64,000 bases of DNA from Prorocentrum cordatum (lineage: Eukaryota; Sar; Dinophyceae; Prorocentrales; Prorocentraceae). This document shows, one piece after another, positions 49,346 to 60,760 of the stretch (its first letter is position 1; each line of letters starts with the position of its first letter). The notes below the pieces were generated by a model. It saw only the letters and a program-made list of their open reading frames with translations, had not been told where the DNA came from and made no database searches. Both the position numbers and the translations under genes were made by a program. Location of the stretch: positions 87,543 through 151,542 of the forward strand of contig CAUYUJ010012825.1 in assembly GCA_963575745.1 (NCBI GenBank). The letters are read 5' to 3'.

Positions 49346-49639
49346 CGTCGTCGCCCTCCTCGGGGTCTCGAGGCCCTGGTGGCGGCGGGGCTGCAGCCCA
49401 CCTCGCTGAATATCGCTGCTCGTCTGTGCGCCGCCCACGCCTCGAGCCACAAGTGCGCCTCCGAACGTTTCCCGCAGGAGGTCTTGCACTTGGTTGGCCA
49501 CCCTGGCCTTCCAGGAGGGCTAAAAAATAGCGCCCGACTTACAAACCTATCCCAAAGCTCTCCTACCACCCCTTGGATTAAAAAGTTAAGATCGGAGCTA
49601 CACCGAAAGAACCGCATCCTGGTATTCGTCCGACGTCCG
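49346..49639. other. Unassigned stretch
   Basis: About 290 bp between the TCC tract and the CCTCGATC array; nothing recognised. Confidence 0.4.
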
Positions 49640-50125
49640 GCTTTCGAGCCGCGACTTTCGATCGGGACTGGATCCTGGGAAGTCGATGGTCGCTGTTCGA
49701 CCGGACCTCTATCCTCGACCCTCGAAGTATCTGGGGCCCTCGATCCTCGATCCTCGAACCTCGATCGAACCTCGATCATGGATGTTCGATCGGCCAGGCA
49801 TTCTGGAGCCTGGAGTTTCGATCAAGCCTGGGACATCGGTTCTCGATCGTCGCTCTTCGATCGGCCATCCAGCGTCGAACTTCGACGGATCGTGGCCGCT
49901 CGATCCTGGCTCCTCGATGTCAGAACGGCCCTGGATCCTCGACCCTCGATCTCCGACCCTCAATCGCTAGGTGGTTGTCGAACTTTGATCGGCCGTGGAA
50001 CCCAAAGCCTCGTTTCCGATCGATATGGGTTTGCTCTTCCACAGTCGGTCCTGGGCCATCGATCGTGTATCCTCGATCATCGATCCTGGATCGTCGATTC
50101 TGGACCGTACATCCTGGGTCAACCG
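49640..50125 (+). repeat. Degenerate CCTCGATC array
   Basis: Nearly 500 bp of 8-14-bp units around the words TCGATCC, CCTCGA and TTCGATC. The core ATCGAT/TCGA is self-complementary, so both strands look alike. ORFs across it are repeat translations. Confidence 0.8.
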
Positions 50126-50429
50126 CGTCGCCCCAAAATGACCCTGGAATCGAACCTCCCACAGGAAGGCCTGCGACCCGACGCGACCTCAAGATGGCCT
50201 CAAGATGACTCCAAGACAAACCTGTGAACCGAACGATGCAACGGCCATCCCTGCGGACATCCGCCCAGGCGCAGATAGGACCGCGCGCGCGAGGCTGTGG
50301 CAACTGAAATCTGACTCGCACGGAGAGCATGCGACACGGAACAATCCAGTACTGTGATGATAAGAGGAGAGAGTGGGAAGAGGAATAGGTCCGCGGCGTC
50401 TGTGTGAGCGTACATGAGACCAGAAACTC
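50126..50429. other. Unassigned stretch
   Basis: Roughly 300 bp, less GC-rich than its surroundings, no ORF of interest. Confidence 0.4.
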
Positions 50430-50650
50430 GAACGTCAGGAAGTCTCAAGCGAAATCGTCGTTTTCTGGTGGCATGAGATGCGACAAAAAGTAAATTGTGA
50501 GGAAGTCCCCCGCGAAATCGCCACTGTCTGGCGGCCTAATCGCCACTTTCCGGTGGCATGGCAGAATTTCCGGTCGCCCTGGAAGGCGACCGGAAACTTT
50601 TTTTGAGGAAGTCCTAGGCAGAATCCCACTTTCCGGTCGGAGCCCCATTT
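50430..50650 (+). repeat. Foldback-type sub-repeats, third locus
   Basis: GTCAGGAAGTCTCAAGCGAAAT, split as CAGGAAGTCTCAAGCG and GTAAATTGTGAGGAAGTC, recalls the 35-bp sub-repeats in the arms at 5.2-9.1 kb. Between them are TTTCCGGTCG/CGACCGGAAA and TGGCGGCC inverted words that make their own hairpins. Confidence 0.6.
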
Positions 50651-51714
50651 GGCCTTTATAATATTAAAAGGGATGATGGAGGCACCGGAAACTCCGGAAT
50701 TGGCAACAAATCCAACATTGTCCCGGGGCCCCGCTGCCTAACGGGAGGCAAACCACGTCTACCTCGGCCCCTGCGGTCTCCACTTTTTAATCCAGAGGGG
50801 TTGTACGTATTGGTTTTAAGCTACTTCGCTCAGCTTTTAGGTTTCTAGGTCTCCAGTGCTAAAGTATAGCTCTCTGGAAGGTCAGGGCATGTAACCCGTG
50901 CTGTCCGCCAGAGCCCGGACGATGGGCGCCAGGTACACATGTCCAGGGCGCGCATTGCAGCGTACTCCCCCCCGACCGGGTTGGCCCCTGCGAGCTCAAG
51001 CCCCTCAGCGAAATGCTCCAGCCCCTCAGCGAAATGCTCCGCGGGAGCTGGCTCGGAAGGCTCCACCGTCAGCTGCCACCAATCTTGCACAACGCGGTGC
51101 GCGCTCCGTTGCGCGGCCTCGGTCCTGTCGAGCAGCCCGGCCGCCGCCAACAGCGTAGACGTCCGAATTGGTCGGTGCCCGAAGTGGTGCTTACAGCGGT
51201 GGCCATCCCGAGAAGCAGCGCTGTCGTGCTTGTCGCGCTTCTGAGGCTGGCTGCGCTTGCCCCGCGGGCGCTGGCTCAGGGCCCCCGGCATCTTGTTCCG
51301 GCGCAGATGGCGGTTCGGAGTCCACGGGAGCGCTCGGCTTCTTCTATTCGGCTGGCGTCGCCTCCCGTGCGCCTCAGGTGAGCAAGCCCCCGGCGCAGCG
51401 GGAAACAGGCGAGGCAGCTTGCGTGGAAGCAGTGTGGTACGCGGCCGGAGACCCAATCCCTCTGCGTGTCTCCCCGCGGCGGCGTCGCTGGCGAGTCTTC
51501 GGGTGGCACTGGACGGATTGCCTCACCGACCCGTTGTGCCCGCAGCCCCGGCCGCGCGTCCCTCGGCGAACGAGCTGCACGACCCTGGCTGCCATACTGA
51601 AGGCGGGTCCTCTTGGTCGCTGCTCCTGGCCCCTCAGCCTCCTGTCGGCGCGGCGGTGCCTGGTCTGAGTCGTGGTGCTCCTGGTTTAGCTGTCGGTCGC
51701 CGTCGAGGTGGAGC
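50651..51714. other. Unassigned stretch
   Basis: About 1 kb. A minus ORF (203 codons, 51456-50845) contains a duplicated AEHFAEGLEHFAEGLE and clean-looking flanks but no known domain; coding status undecided. Confidence 0.35.
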
Positions 51715-51790
51715 TGCTGCCGCCGCCGCGGCCGCCGCCGCCGCCGCCGCTGCTGCTGCTGCTGCTGCCGCCGCTGCTGCTGCTGCGGCG
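51715..51790. repeat. (GCC)n/(GCT)n microsatellite
   Basis: GCCGCC and GCTGCT triplets, about 25 units. Confidence 0.9.
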
Positions 51791-51792
51791 GT

Positions 51793-52025
51793 GGGGCCCG
51801 CAGGCGGGTGCGCGGCAGCCCCGTCCCTCCTCCCGCCCCCGCTCTGTTCTGCGAACTTGCGCTTTGCTGCGCCCCTGGCTGTCAAGCAAGTCTTTCTGGC
51901 CCTTGGCGCGGGGGCCTGGGCGTGGGGCCCGCAGGCGGGTGCGCGGCAGCCCCGCCCCACACCCAGAAGATGGGGACGGCAGGGTGGTGCGCGGCAGCCC
52001 CGTCCCAGCTCCCGCCCCCGCTCCA
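51793..52025 (+). repeat. Three direct copies of a GGGTGCGCGGCAGCCCCG block
   Basis: GGCCCGCAGGCGGGTGCGCG occurs near 51796 and 51930, and a shorter GGTGGTGCGCGGCAGCCCCG near 51983. Spacers differ, so these are dispersed duplications rather than a regular array. Confidence 0.7.
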
Positions 52026-52039
52026 CTCTGGGCTCCTTG

Positions 52040-52725
52040 CCCCGTGGTGGTGGTGGTGGTGGTGCTGGCTGTGGTGGTGTAAGTGGTGCTGCTGGTTGTG
52101 GTGGTGCTGTTGCTGGTCGGCGCGGCGGCGGTGTCGGTGCTGGCGATCGTAACTACAATGCTGCTGGTTGGAGTCTTGGTGCTGCCGGCGTGGGCGTTCA
52201 CGTTGGTGCTGCTGGTCGTCGTCGTCGCACTGAGTGGTGGTGCTGCTGCTGGTCGCCGTCGTTGTGCTGCTGGTCGCGGTGGTGGTTGTTGTGCTGGTGG
52301 GGTTGTTGCTGGTCAGGGTGGCGGTGGTGCTGGTGCTGCTGAACGTCGCTGCGTTGCTGCTGGTTGGGGTCGTGGTAGCGCTGGCGTGGGCGTCGGTGCT
52401 GGTGCTGCATGTTCTGGTGTTGCTGTTGGTCGCCGTCGTGGGGCTGCTGCTGCTGCTGCTGCTGCTGCTGATGCTCCTGCTGCTGCTCCTGCTGGTCGTA
52501 CTGGCGGCGGCGGCGTCGATGGCTGGTATGATTGGGCTGTTGCTGCTGTGGCTGGTCGTGCAAGGGGCGATGCTGCTGCTGTTGCCTTTGCTGGTGGCCG
52601 TCGTTGTGGTGGTGCTGCTGGTGCTGCTGGTCGTCGTCGTCGTGGTGGTGCTGTCGGTCGCCATTGTAGCGGTGGTGGTGCTGCTGGTCGCCGTCGTGGC
52701 GTTGGTACTTGTGCTGTTTGTTGCT
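52040..52725. repeat. Degenerate GTN/CTG triplet array
   Basis: Almost 700 bp of triplets built from words such as GTGCTGCTGGTCGCCGTCG and GTGGTGGTG. Every third position is biased, so Val/Leu-rich (+) and Gln/His-, Thr/Ser- or Asn/Thr-rich (-) ORFs span it. Related array at 47700-47945 and weaker at 53355-53460. Confidence 0.85.
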
Positions 52726-53737
52726 CCTTGTCGCCCCTGCCCCAACCTCCTCGGCCGGGCTCCTCGCCGAAGCGGCGGTAACTCATGGGCCTCGCTTCCA
52801 CGGAAAGTCCAGGCGGCTCTACCACGAGCGGCCTTGATCAGAGGAACCTCCGAGAAGGAGTCCTCCCTCAACGCCTCTTGCATGTCGCGCGCTGCGTCTA
52901 GCTCCTGGCGGGGCCGCTCGGGGTCATCGCGCTGCGGCGCCCGCGCTGCTGTTTCTACTCGCTGCCCTGTCCTCCTGCTGTCCTCCTCTGCTTCCTCTCG
53001 CGGCCGCTCCTGCGCGCGCGGGCGCTGGTGCTGCCTCGGCTGCGGATGTTTCGCGCGTCGCCTCGCTCCTGGTTACCTCGGGCGCTCTCCAGGGCGCGCC
53101 CTGCGCCCTTCTGCTGCCAGACCTCTCGGTCAAGAAGGCGCGCCTCCGCTGAAAGGCCCCTGCCCGCACTACTTCGGCGATCGCGGCGTCGAGGTCCTGC
53201 CGCGCTGCTCGCCGGCGGGCTCGGCGAAGGCCCTTGCGGGCAAAAGCCGCCCGGCGCGGCGCCCTCTCCCCCTCGCCTGCCCCCTGCGTCGTCGCCTGGT
53301 GGGGTCCTCCCGTGCGTGTGCCTCCACCCCATCTTCTGGGTTGCTCGCCGTGGTGTCGATTATGGTTTCGGTGGTCGTACTCGTCGACGTCGTGGCCGTC
53401 GTGGCGCTGCTCTGTGTGCTCGAGGTGTTGGGCGAGGTGCTGCTGGCTCCGCTCCTCCTTTGGCTCCTCGCCCTCCTCGGCCGGCGGCCGAAAACGGAGG
53501 GGGCCGAACGACTCACTGCGGATCGTGTCCCTCGCTGCGCCCGGCGCCCTCCTCAGCAGGCTGCTCATCTTCGCGCGGGCCGCTTCTGAGCGACGACGTC
53601 CGCCTGCAACCTCCTGCAAGCCTGGTGGCGGGCCAGGGTCTGGGGGGAGCCCTCTGCGCCTGCCCGTGCGCCTTTTCCCTTGCATGGCGTCTCCTGGGTT
53701 GCGTCTCCTCCTGCACTGCGTCTCCTCCCCCTGTGCC

Positions 53738-53776
53738 TCCTCCTCCTCCTCCTCCTCCTCCTCCTCCTCCTCCTCT
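53738..53776. repeat. (TCC)n tract
   Basis: About twelve TCC triplets. Confidence 0.9.
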
Positions 53777-53943
53777 GGCGCTCCCCCGTTGTCCCTCAGC
53801 CTGTGGCCCCGGCGCCCTCCTCCGCGGGCGAGCGGCCCCAGGTCCGGCGGGCCCCTGCCGTACGCCGAGCTCCTGTTCTTCGGCTGTCTCTCGTGCCTCG
53901 CCTCTTCGCTTTCCTCTTTTTCCTTCGCGTTCCTCTCCGCCGC

Positions 53944-54052
53944 CTCCTCCTCTCCCTCCTCCTCCTCCTTCTCCTCCCCCTCCTCCTCACCCTCCTCCTC
54001 CTCCTCCTCCTCCTCCTCCTCCTCCTCCTCCTCCTCCTCCTCCTCCTCCTCG
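53944..54052. repeat. (TCC)n tract
   Basis: TCC triplets with TCTCC and CACC interruptions at the start, pure toward the end. Confidence 0.95.
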
Positions 54053-54419
54053 TCATCCTCCGCGCGCGCTTCTGACCTCTGCTGGTTTCTCCTCGCTTCG
54101 CTTGTCTGGTTCCTGCGGCGCTGCCTCCTCGACCTTCTCTTCCTCATCGCCCTCCGCGCTGTCCTCGGCTGCTGGCCTGGGCCTTCCTGGGCCCTTTCGG
54201 CGCCTGGCCCTTTCTGACCGCGCCTCGTCTGCTTGCTTCTCTCACCTCCTTCCATGGGCGCCCCCCTCCGCCGAGGGCGCACCCTGCGCCCCGAGCGTCG
54301 ACACCCGGCGAAGGAGCCATGTCGGCCGCCCGCCCCCTGCGCGAGGCGTGCCGGCGCGGCGCGTGCCTGGCGGCTCTTGCGCTCGCGCTTGCGCTTGAGC
54401 CTCCGCCTGAGCCCATCTT

Positions 54420-54512
54420 GTCCCACCCCTCGCACGCGTTGCAGCAGCAGAAAGGGACCGCCGACAGCCCCAGTGGCAGGGTTCGCTCGCGGTCCCCGGC
54501 CCTGGCGGCACA
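54420..54512 (+). repeat. Solitary copy of the 46-kb tandem unit
   Basis: CCCACCCCTCGCACGC, then ACAGCCCCAGTGGCAGGGTT and CGCTCGCGGTCCCCGGCCC align with one unit of 46113-46618. Confidence 0.6.
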
Positions 54513-56529
54513 CGCCTCGCACTCGCCGTCGCCCCCTGCGGAGCGTCAACGAGTACACTTCGCACAACTGCAGTGCTCACATTTGCGTGTGGCTGGCTTC
54601 GTCGCTGGGGTGCTTTATATTTTCTTTCACACAGACTACGAGGATTACCCCACCCTGCTGCTCTGAGATTCCTGTTAGGGAAGGAAGTAGGGGGGCGCGG
54701 GCAAATGATGCTTGAGGTTGCGCCCCCAAAGCTGCTATGAGCACAACGGGAGACGACCCTGAACGAAGCCGAGGCATGCCCTTCGCGCAATCGGGCACCG
54801 CGTCCGCTTGGCGTGCGACTCCGAAACTCAGTCAGCGGAGGGCGCCTCGCGAAGCCCCGCTGCCGCCGCCGGCACGCGATGTGGTCCTGTGGAAGACATG
54901 TTCTGCCAGATTGCCTTCTGGTGCCGTGGCTTTTGCCCCTGCTGACTGCTCGGCGTCGGGCTTCGCGCGTCGCCGTGAGTCTGCGCACGTTGAGGCTGGC
55001 CGCGGTGCAACCACGGTGTAGGATAACAAGCACATCCCGCCCCCCTCCCCGCGCCAGCCAGGCAGCCGTTCACTGGCCCAGGCCGCTCGCGGGGCACAGC
55101 CACTGGCAACATTCTCCAGCGCACCGCCGACAAGACCGAGCCAACGGCGCACGCATGCCCCCCCGCCAACGCGCGAGGTACGCGCGTGGCAAGCAGGCCC
55201 CGCGCCCCGCACCAGCACCCAGGTGCGCACGCACAGGCGGGGGAGAGGACCAGTAGAAAATGCGAGTCGGGAAGCGCGCGAGGAGGAGGACAACTCATAC
55301 CGAACACGCCCACAAATCGTGCGCACGCAAAGCGCGGTGCCAATCTGCTTGCCAGGATTTGGAAAACGCGCCGACGTTGCCGCCCTTGTGGTTGTCAGGT
55401 CGCTTCCAGATATTTCGGAGGGCCTCTGGTGGCAAGCTTCCGCCTTTAACTCCAGGGCAAGGCGCGGCAGGCGAATTCCAAATGTCAGCCCGCGCGCGCA
55501 AGGACACACCAGGCGCGCGATTACAACAGTGCCCCCCCAAGCTCGGGCGACGGGCGAACTGCGGGGGCGCGCCAGAGGGACGCACGCCAGAGAACAGATC
55601 AAGCCGGGAGCAAGGGGGGAAAGAGGCATGGAGAGAAAGAGTAGAGAGGAGGAGGGCCACCTCGCGCGCACCGTGGCCTGTTGGAGGACGCCGCTCTGCT
55701 GCCTTGGCGAGGGCGGCAGCGCAGCGCTATATACTGCCTCGCTCGGGCGCGTCCTTCGCACGCCCCAGGGCCTCAGTGCAGGTGGTCCCTCCCCGGGCGG
55801 GAGCGTCTGCACCGCGCGCCGTCCTACTGTCGTCACCCTGGACACACGCGGAGTGGCCCCATTCGAGGGTCCACCCACGACCCGAGCTAACTCTTCTGCC
55901 CGGCGCCGCCTCCTTTTTGGCAAGCGATTCGCGCGGCCCGCGTCCCCGCAAGGAGCTCCACGCACGGGCCCCGGCGATTTCGCCAGAGCGGCGGCGCCCC
56001 CTCATGTTGGCACGCTTTTCATATTGACTGGCCCCGTGGATATTCATCCCGTGTTCTTGCATATCCAAGTCTCGCTGGTTTGACTGTCAAAAACCGCGAC
56101 TCCGGGGCCTTTTTTAAAAAAGGTTCCGAGGCGCATTTTCGTTGACAGCGGCTGGCGGTCCAAACTACATTCCCTTAATTATTCGGCCGCCGCCCTTCGA
56201 AGAGAGGGACGCAACCCGCCGCGCAGATCGCTGATTCGAGTTGGGCTCTTGGCCAGGTACTTGTTTGTGCCACCGCGGGCCCCCGATCCAGAGAGCAGCT
56301 GCCCTTGCTTTTTCGCGCGTCAGGGGAACGGCGGCGCGTCATTTGAAGCGTTGTCCCTTGCGCGCCCAAGCGTGGCGCGATTGCTTTACGTTTCCCTCGC
56401 GCACCTGCGCGACGCTGGCAGCTGTGGCCGTGCGCGTTCTTTCACGTGGCCTGGTCCCTCCTGCGTCGGCAGGTGTCAGCATGTTATGTTTTGGAGCGCC
56501 TCTGCTGGCTCTTGGCTCGCGAGGGATGC
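54513..56529. other. Unassigned GC-rich stretch
   Basis: 2 kb with heavily overlapping ORFs on both strands (up to 377 codons, 55965-54832 -). The 54737-55021 plus ORF (94 codons) reads cleanly in places (PPARDVVLWKTCSARLPSG) but has no known domain. No gene called. Confidence 0.35.
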
Positions 56530-58414
56530 CGGGGCGCGCGTTAAAAACGATCGCGCGGAATGGGGCCGCCGAGCCCGATCTCCGTCCCGTGCAGAGGTCC
56601 CGCTCACGAGGCTTCGGTGGTGCCAAGGACACAGTCTAGGCCCTGGCCGGATATAAAGTTTTTTGCCCGCGCAGCTTGAGATTGTTCCTTTCGGGGTGCG
56701 ATCGGAGCGGAGGCCCGAAGATGTTTGCACGCGACGTGGCGCGGGAACGCCCCTCTTTTCCATAGCATTTCATTTCCTACCGCTTGCGGCGACGTCCGGT
56801 CGGGCGCCCGCGCCCGCGCCCGCGGGCGCGTCTCGCCGTGCCGTCAGCCCCCGCGGCTGGACGCTGCGGGCGGTAGAGAGAGCCGCTAGGTGGCCCCGGT
56901 TTGGTTGGAGGTCTTTGACTCCCCATCGTTGGCTCCCCAAGGAGTGCGAGTGCTCGCCGGCCCAGGCCGCCCATGAGCCCCGCTCGCGTCAGGGGCATCC
57001 ATGCGTTGCGACTGCCGCGACAGCAACGCCAGGGTGCATTCCCTTGCTGGGTGGGGCGGGTGGCGGAGTCAACCTGCAGAACGCGTTCGCTGCATCGTGC
57101 GCACTTTGCGTTGTGCTCCCCCCGTCCAGGTTGTAATGCCAGTTGGGGGGCGATGAGCAAAGGGTCTCGGGGCGCGCGTTAACAACCACTGTAATCAATT
57201 GAGCCGCCGAGCCAGATCTCCGCCCTCGCTCTTCTCCGACTCGCGAGGCTTTGGCGGCGCCGCGGCCAGTCTTGGCACTAAAGTCCACGCCCGCGCGGCT
57301 CCAGATTTGACTTCTCGGGGGGTGATCGAGGCGGAAATGCCGCGGCGCGCCCATGCGGCGGTAGCCGAATCTGTCGCCGCGCCAGGGCGAACGCGCAGCC
57401 CGCGCCGCCCCTCCGCCCCCCCCGGCGATGCAAAGCTGAGCAGCGAAGCGACGCGACAACATCACGGATGAGGTCCATTGCCGTCGTCTCTTGTCGGTCT
57501 CCTCAGCTTTGCGTCCGGGAGGGGTGCGGGGTGGGGGCAGCTGGCGCGGCACTTGCCTTCGCGACTCCAAAAGGCGTTCAAAACTATAGTACCGCCCGTG
57601 CGGACTTCTCGGGGGGGCACTCAGGCGTCGCGCTCCTGCGCATGCTCTCAACATATAATCGAGCGCGGAAGGGTATTTTTTTCGCACGCGCCGGAGTTGG
57701 GCAGCGCAGCGTCTCGGCCAGGTGCGCGCCAGACATTGCCTTTCACGTAAATCCGAACATGGTTCGCGGCGTGGGGACGTCCATTGGCGTCGCCGTCTCG
57801 CCAGCGCTCCAGGCTGCCCTTGGTCGTCGCCGTCGCCGCCGGACTGCCCCCGCTCGAAATTGAAAGTCGAACAGCCGCTTCCCCATTCCAGCTTTACGCG
57901 CGAAGCCCATCGCCGCTGCAGCTTCGTTGTAGAAGCCGCAAGGGGCTCGTATAAACCGCGTAGACGCCGCGCACTTTTTCAGATCGAATCCGCTGCACAC
58001 CATGCAACAATATGAAGATACAAACTCACTTCTGATGGGTTGGGCCGTCTTCCACTTCAGAACTACGCGGTTTCTATGCATGTGCAACACGTTGTCCACC
58101 AGTTCCACGACGATTGCTGCGACTCTGCCGCGACAGCAAAGCCAGGGCGTGCTGGCTGGGGCGAGTGGCGGAGTCAACCTTCAGGATGAGGATGTGTTTG
58201 GTGCATCGCGCGCACTTTGCGCGGTGCTTTCCCTGTTCAGGCTGCAGTGCCAGTTACGCGGCGCCTACCGGAGGTTCAGTCAGGCAACGCAGTGTACCGG
58301 CCGGGCGTGCGTCTGACATTCCAGTTTTTTGTAGATCGGGACATGTTTCGACGCGACGCGGCGCGGGGACGTCTATTGGCGCCACCATCTCGCCAGCGTT
58401 CTAGGCGGCCCTCG

Positions 58415-58448
<34 letters not shown>

Positions 58449-59700
58449 GACCGCTCCCGCTCCATATTCAAGGTTGAGTAAGAAAATGGCTGGCCCGCCG
58501 TTTTCCCTTTCCAGCCTTACGTGTGTAGCCCATCGCCGCTGCTGCGTCGTTGTAGAAACCACGTAGAGAACCCGTTGAAACCGATTAGAAACCGCGTAGA
58601 ACCGCTGCCCAGCTTAAAAGTTTAAACATGTGAATTGTTAAAGGGTTTGGCCGGTTTCTACACACAAAATACGCTCATGTTGTGCGGCTTCAGCGCGGTT
58701 GCTACCGGTTCGCACGCGGTTTCTGCGAATCTGCCGCGACAGCAACGCCAGGGAGCGCGCTCCCTTGCTGGGTGGGGCGAGTGGCGGAGTCAACCTGCAG
58801 AACGCGTTCGCTGCATCGCGCGCACTTTGCGCGGTGCTTTCCCAAGTCAGGCTGCAATGCCACTTGCGCGGCGCCGAGGGGGAGTCAGGCAACGCAGTGT
58901 AGCGGCCGGGCGTGCGCCAGACATTTTTTAACGTAGATCGAACACGTTTCGACGCGACGCGGCGCGGGGACGTCTATTGGCGCCACCGTCTCGCTAGCGT
59001 CCCAGGCTGCCCTCGGTCGTCGTCGTCATCGTCGCCGGACCGCTCCCGCTCGAAATTTCAGGCAAAATAAGAATATGACTGGCCAGCCGTTTTCCCACTC
59101 CAGGTTTACATGTGAAGCCCATCGCCGCTGCTGCTTCGTTGTACAATACCTCATAGGAACCATAAGCCGCGTAGAAACCACGTCTTGTCTACATAGAGAC
59201 CGCTGCAGACCGTAAAACGTTTCGAGTTATATATATATATGTGTGTATGTATGTATGTATGTATGTATGTATGTATGTATGTGTACATATATTTATATAT
59301 ACATATATGTACACACTTGTAATGGCTTGGACCGGCTTCCATGTAAAGAATACCAAGTCTCTCTGCGGCTTTAACACGGGTCTTGCCGGTTTGTACGCGG
59401 TCTTTACGGCTCTGCCGCGACAGCAACGCCAGGGGGCGCCCCCTTGCTGGCTCGGGCGAGTCGTGGGGCCAATTTTCAGAACGCGTCCACTGCGTCGCGC
59501 GCACTTTGCGCGGTGATTTCCCCATTGGCTGCAATGCCAGTTGCGCGGCGCTGAGCGAAGGGCCAGTTAGGCAACGCAGTGTGTCGGCCAGGTGCACGTC
59601 TGACATTTCCGTTTACATGGATCCGAACATGTTTCGACGCGACGCGGTGCGGAGACGTCCATTGGCGTCACCGTCTCGTCAGCGTCTGAGGCGGCCTTGG

Positions 59701-59735
<35 letters not shown>

Positions 59736-60760
59736 CGCCCCGCTCCCGTTCGAAATTTAAGGTTGAATCAGAAAATGGCTGGCCAGCCGTTTTTCCACTC
59801 CAGCTTTACATGTGAAGCCTATTGCCGCTGCTACTTCGTTGTAGAAGCCGCATAGAAACCCACAACAACCGCGTAGGAACCGCGTATTTGTTACACAAGC
59901 CGCTGCACACCTTCAAAAGTTTTGAATTATAAATCAATGTCTACTGGGTCGGAGCGGCGTCTATGTGAACAATACGCGGTTTCTGTTCGGTTTTAACGCG
60001 GCTTCTACCCGTTTTTGCACGGTTTCTACGACTCTGTCGCGACAGCATCGGCAGGGGGCGTTCCCTCGCTGGCTGGGGCGAGTGGCGGAATCAACCTGCA
60101 GAATGTGTTCGCTGCACCGCGCGCACTTTGCGCGGTGCTTTCCCCGTTCAGGCTGCGGCTGCACTGCCAGTTGCGTGACGCCGAGCGAAGGGTCTGGGGC
60201 GCGCGGTACAAGCGACCGCGCGGAATTGAGCCGCCGAGCCAGATTTCTGCCCCTTTTACTGTTCCCATTCACAAAGCTTCGGTGATACGGCGGGCAGTCT
60301 TTTCCCTTGCCGGGCAGGGAAGCACATGGCCGCGCTGCCCCAGATTGCGCCGTTCAGGAGGCGATCGAAGCGGAAATGCCACGGCGCCCATGCGGCGGTA
60401 GCCGAACCTGCCGCCGCGCCAGGGCGAACGTGCAGCCCGCGCCCCCCCCCTCCCCCCAGCGATGCAAAGCTGAGCAGCGAAGCGACGCGACGTCATCAGC
60501 GATGAGGTCCATTGCTGTCGTCTCTTGTCGGTCTCCTGAGCTTTGCATCAGGGGGGCGGGGGGTGGGGGAGTTGGCGAGGTCTTTGTCTTCGCGACTGCC
60601 AAGACACGTCGAAACTATAGTGCCGCCCGTGCGGACTTCTCGGGGAAGCATTCGGGCGCCGCGCTCCTGCGCGCGCTCTCAACCTATCATCGCGCTTTTT
60701 GTTGGTTCGCTACTTGGGGCGATTGGCACGCGCATGCGCGAGCTTCTTCTTGCTCACGCG
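56530..60760 (+). repeat. Tandem family of 0.6-1.1 kb units with foldback cores
   Basis: The landmark GCGACAGCAACGCCAGGG (or a near variant) lies at 57017, 58130, 58736, 59417 and 60039, giving intervals of 1113, 606, 681 and 622 bp. A partial unit starts at about 56530. Shared order: landmark, GTCAACCTGCAGAACGCGTT, GCGCGCACTTTGCGCGGTGC, a (GTC)n tract of variable length, then an inverted pair built from GTAGAAACCGC and GCGGTTTCTAC words. The first and last units carry an extra block of about 450 bp with GATGCAAAGCTGAG/CTCAGCTTTGC. No conserved ORF is shared by all units. Confidence 0.8.
59229..59320. repeat. (TA)n and (GTAT)n microsatellite
   Basis: ATATATATAT, then about ten GTAT units, then TATATATACATATATG. 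It sits exactly at the centre of the foldback core of one tandem unit, which explains that unit's extra length. Confidence 0.9.

Larger units (their letters stand above)
52760..54418 (-). other. Arg/Glu-rich open frame, coding status unclear
   Basis: The minus strand is open for 547 codons (54567-52924), interrupted only by poly-Glu from two (TCC)n tracts. Stretches such as DLDAAIAEVVRAGAFQRRRA and, in another frame after 52924, DMQEALREDSFSEVPLIKAA look protein-like, but no known domain is visible. It could be a degraded transposon ORF1, a host gene exon, or chance openness in GC-rich DNA. Not annotated as a gene. Confidence 0.25.

Noticed and set aside
52234-53589. 451-codon Val/Leu-rich ORF that looks like a multipass membrane protein
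   Set aside because: It is the degenerate GTN/CTG triplet array read in one frame; the other frames and strand are open too.
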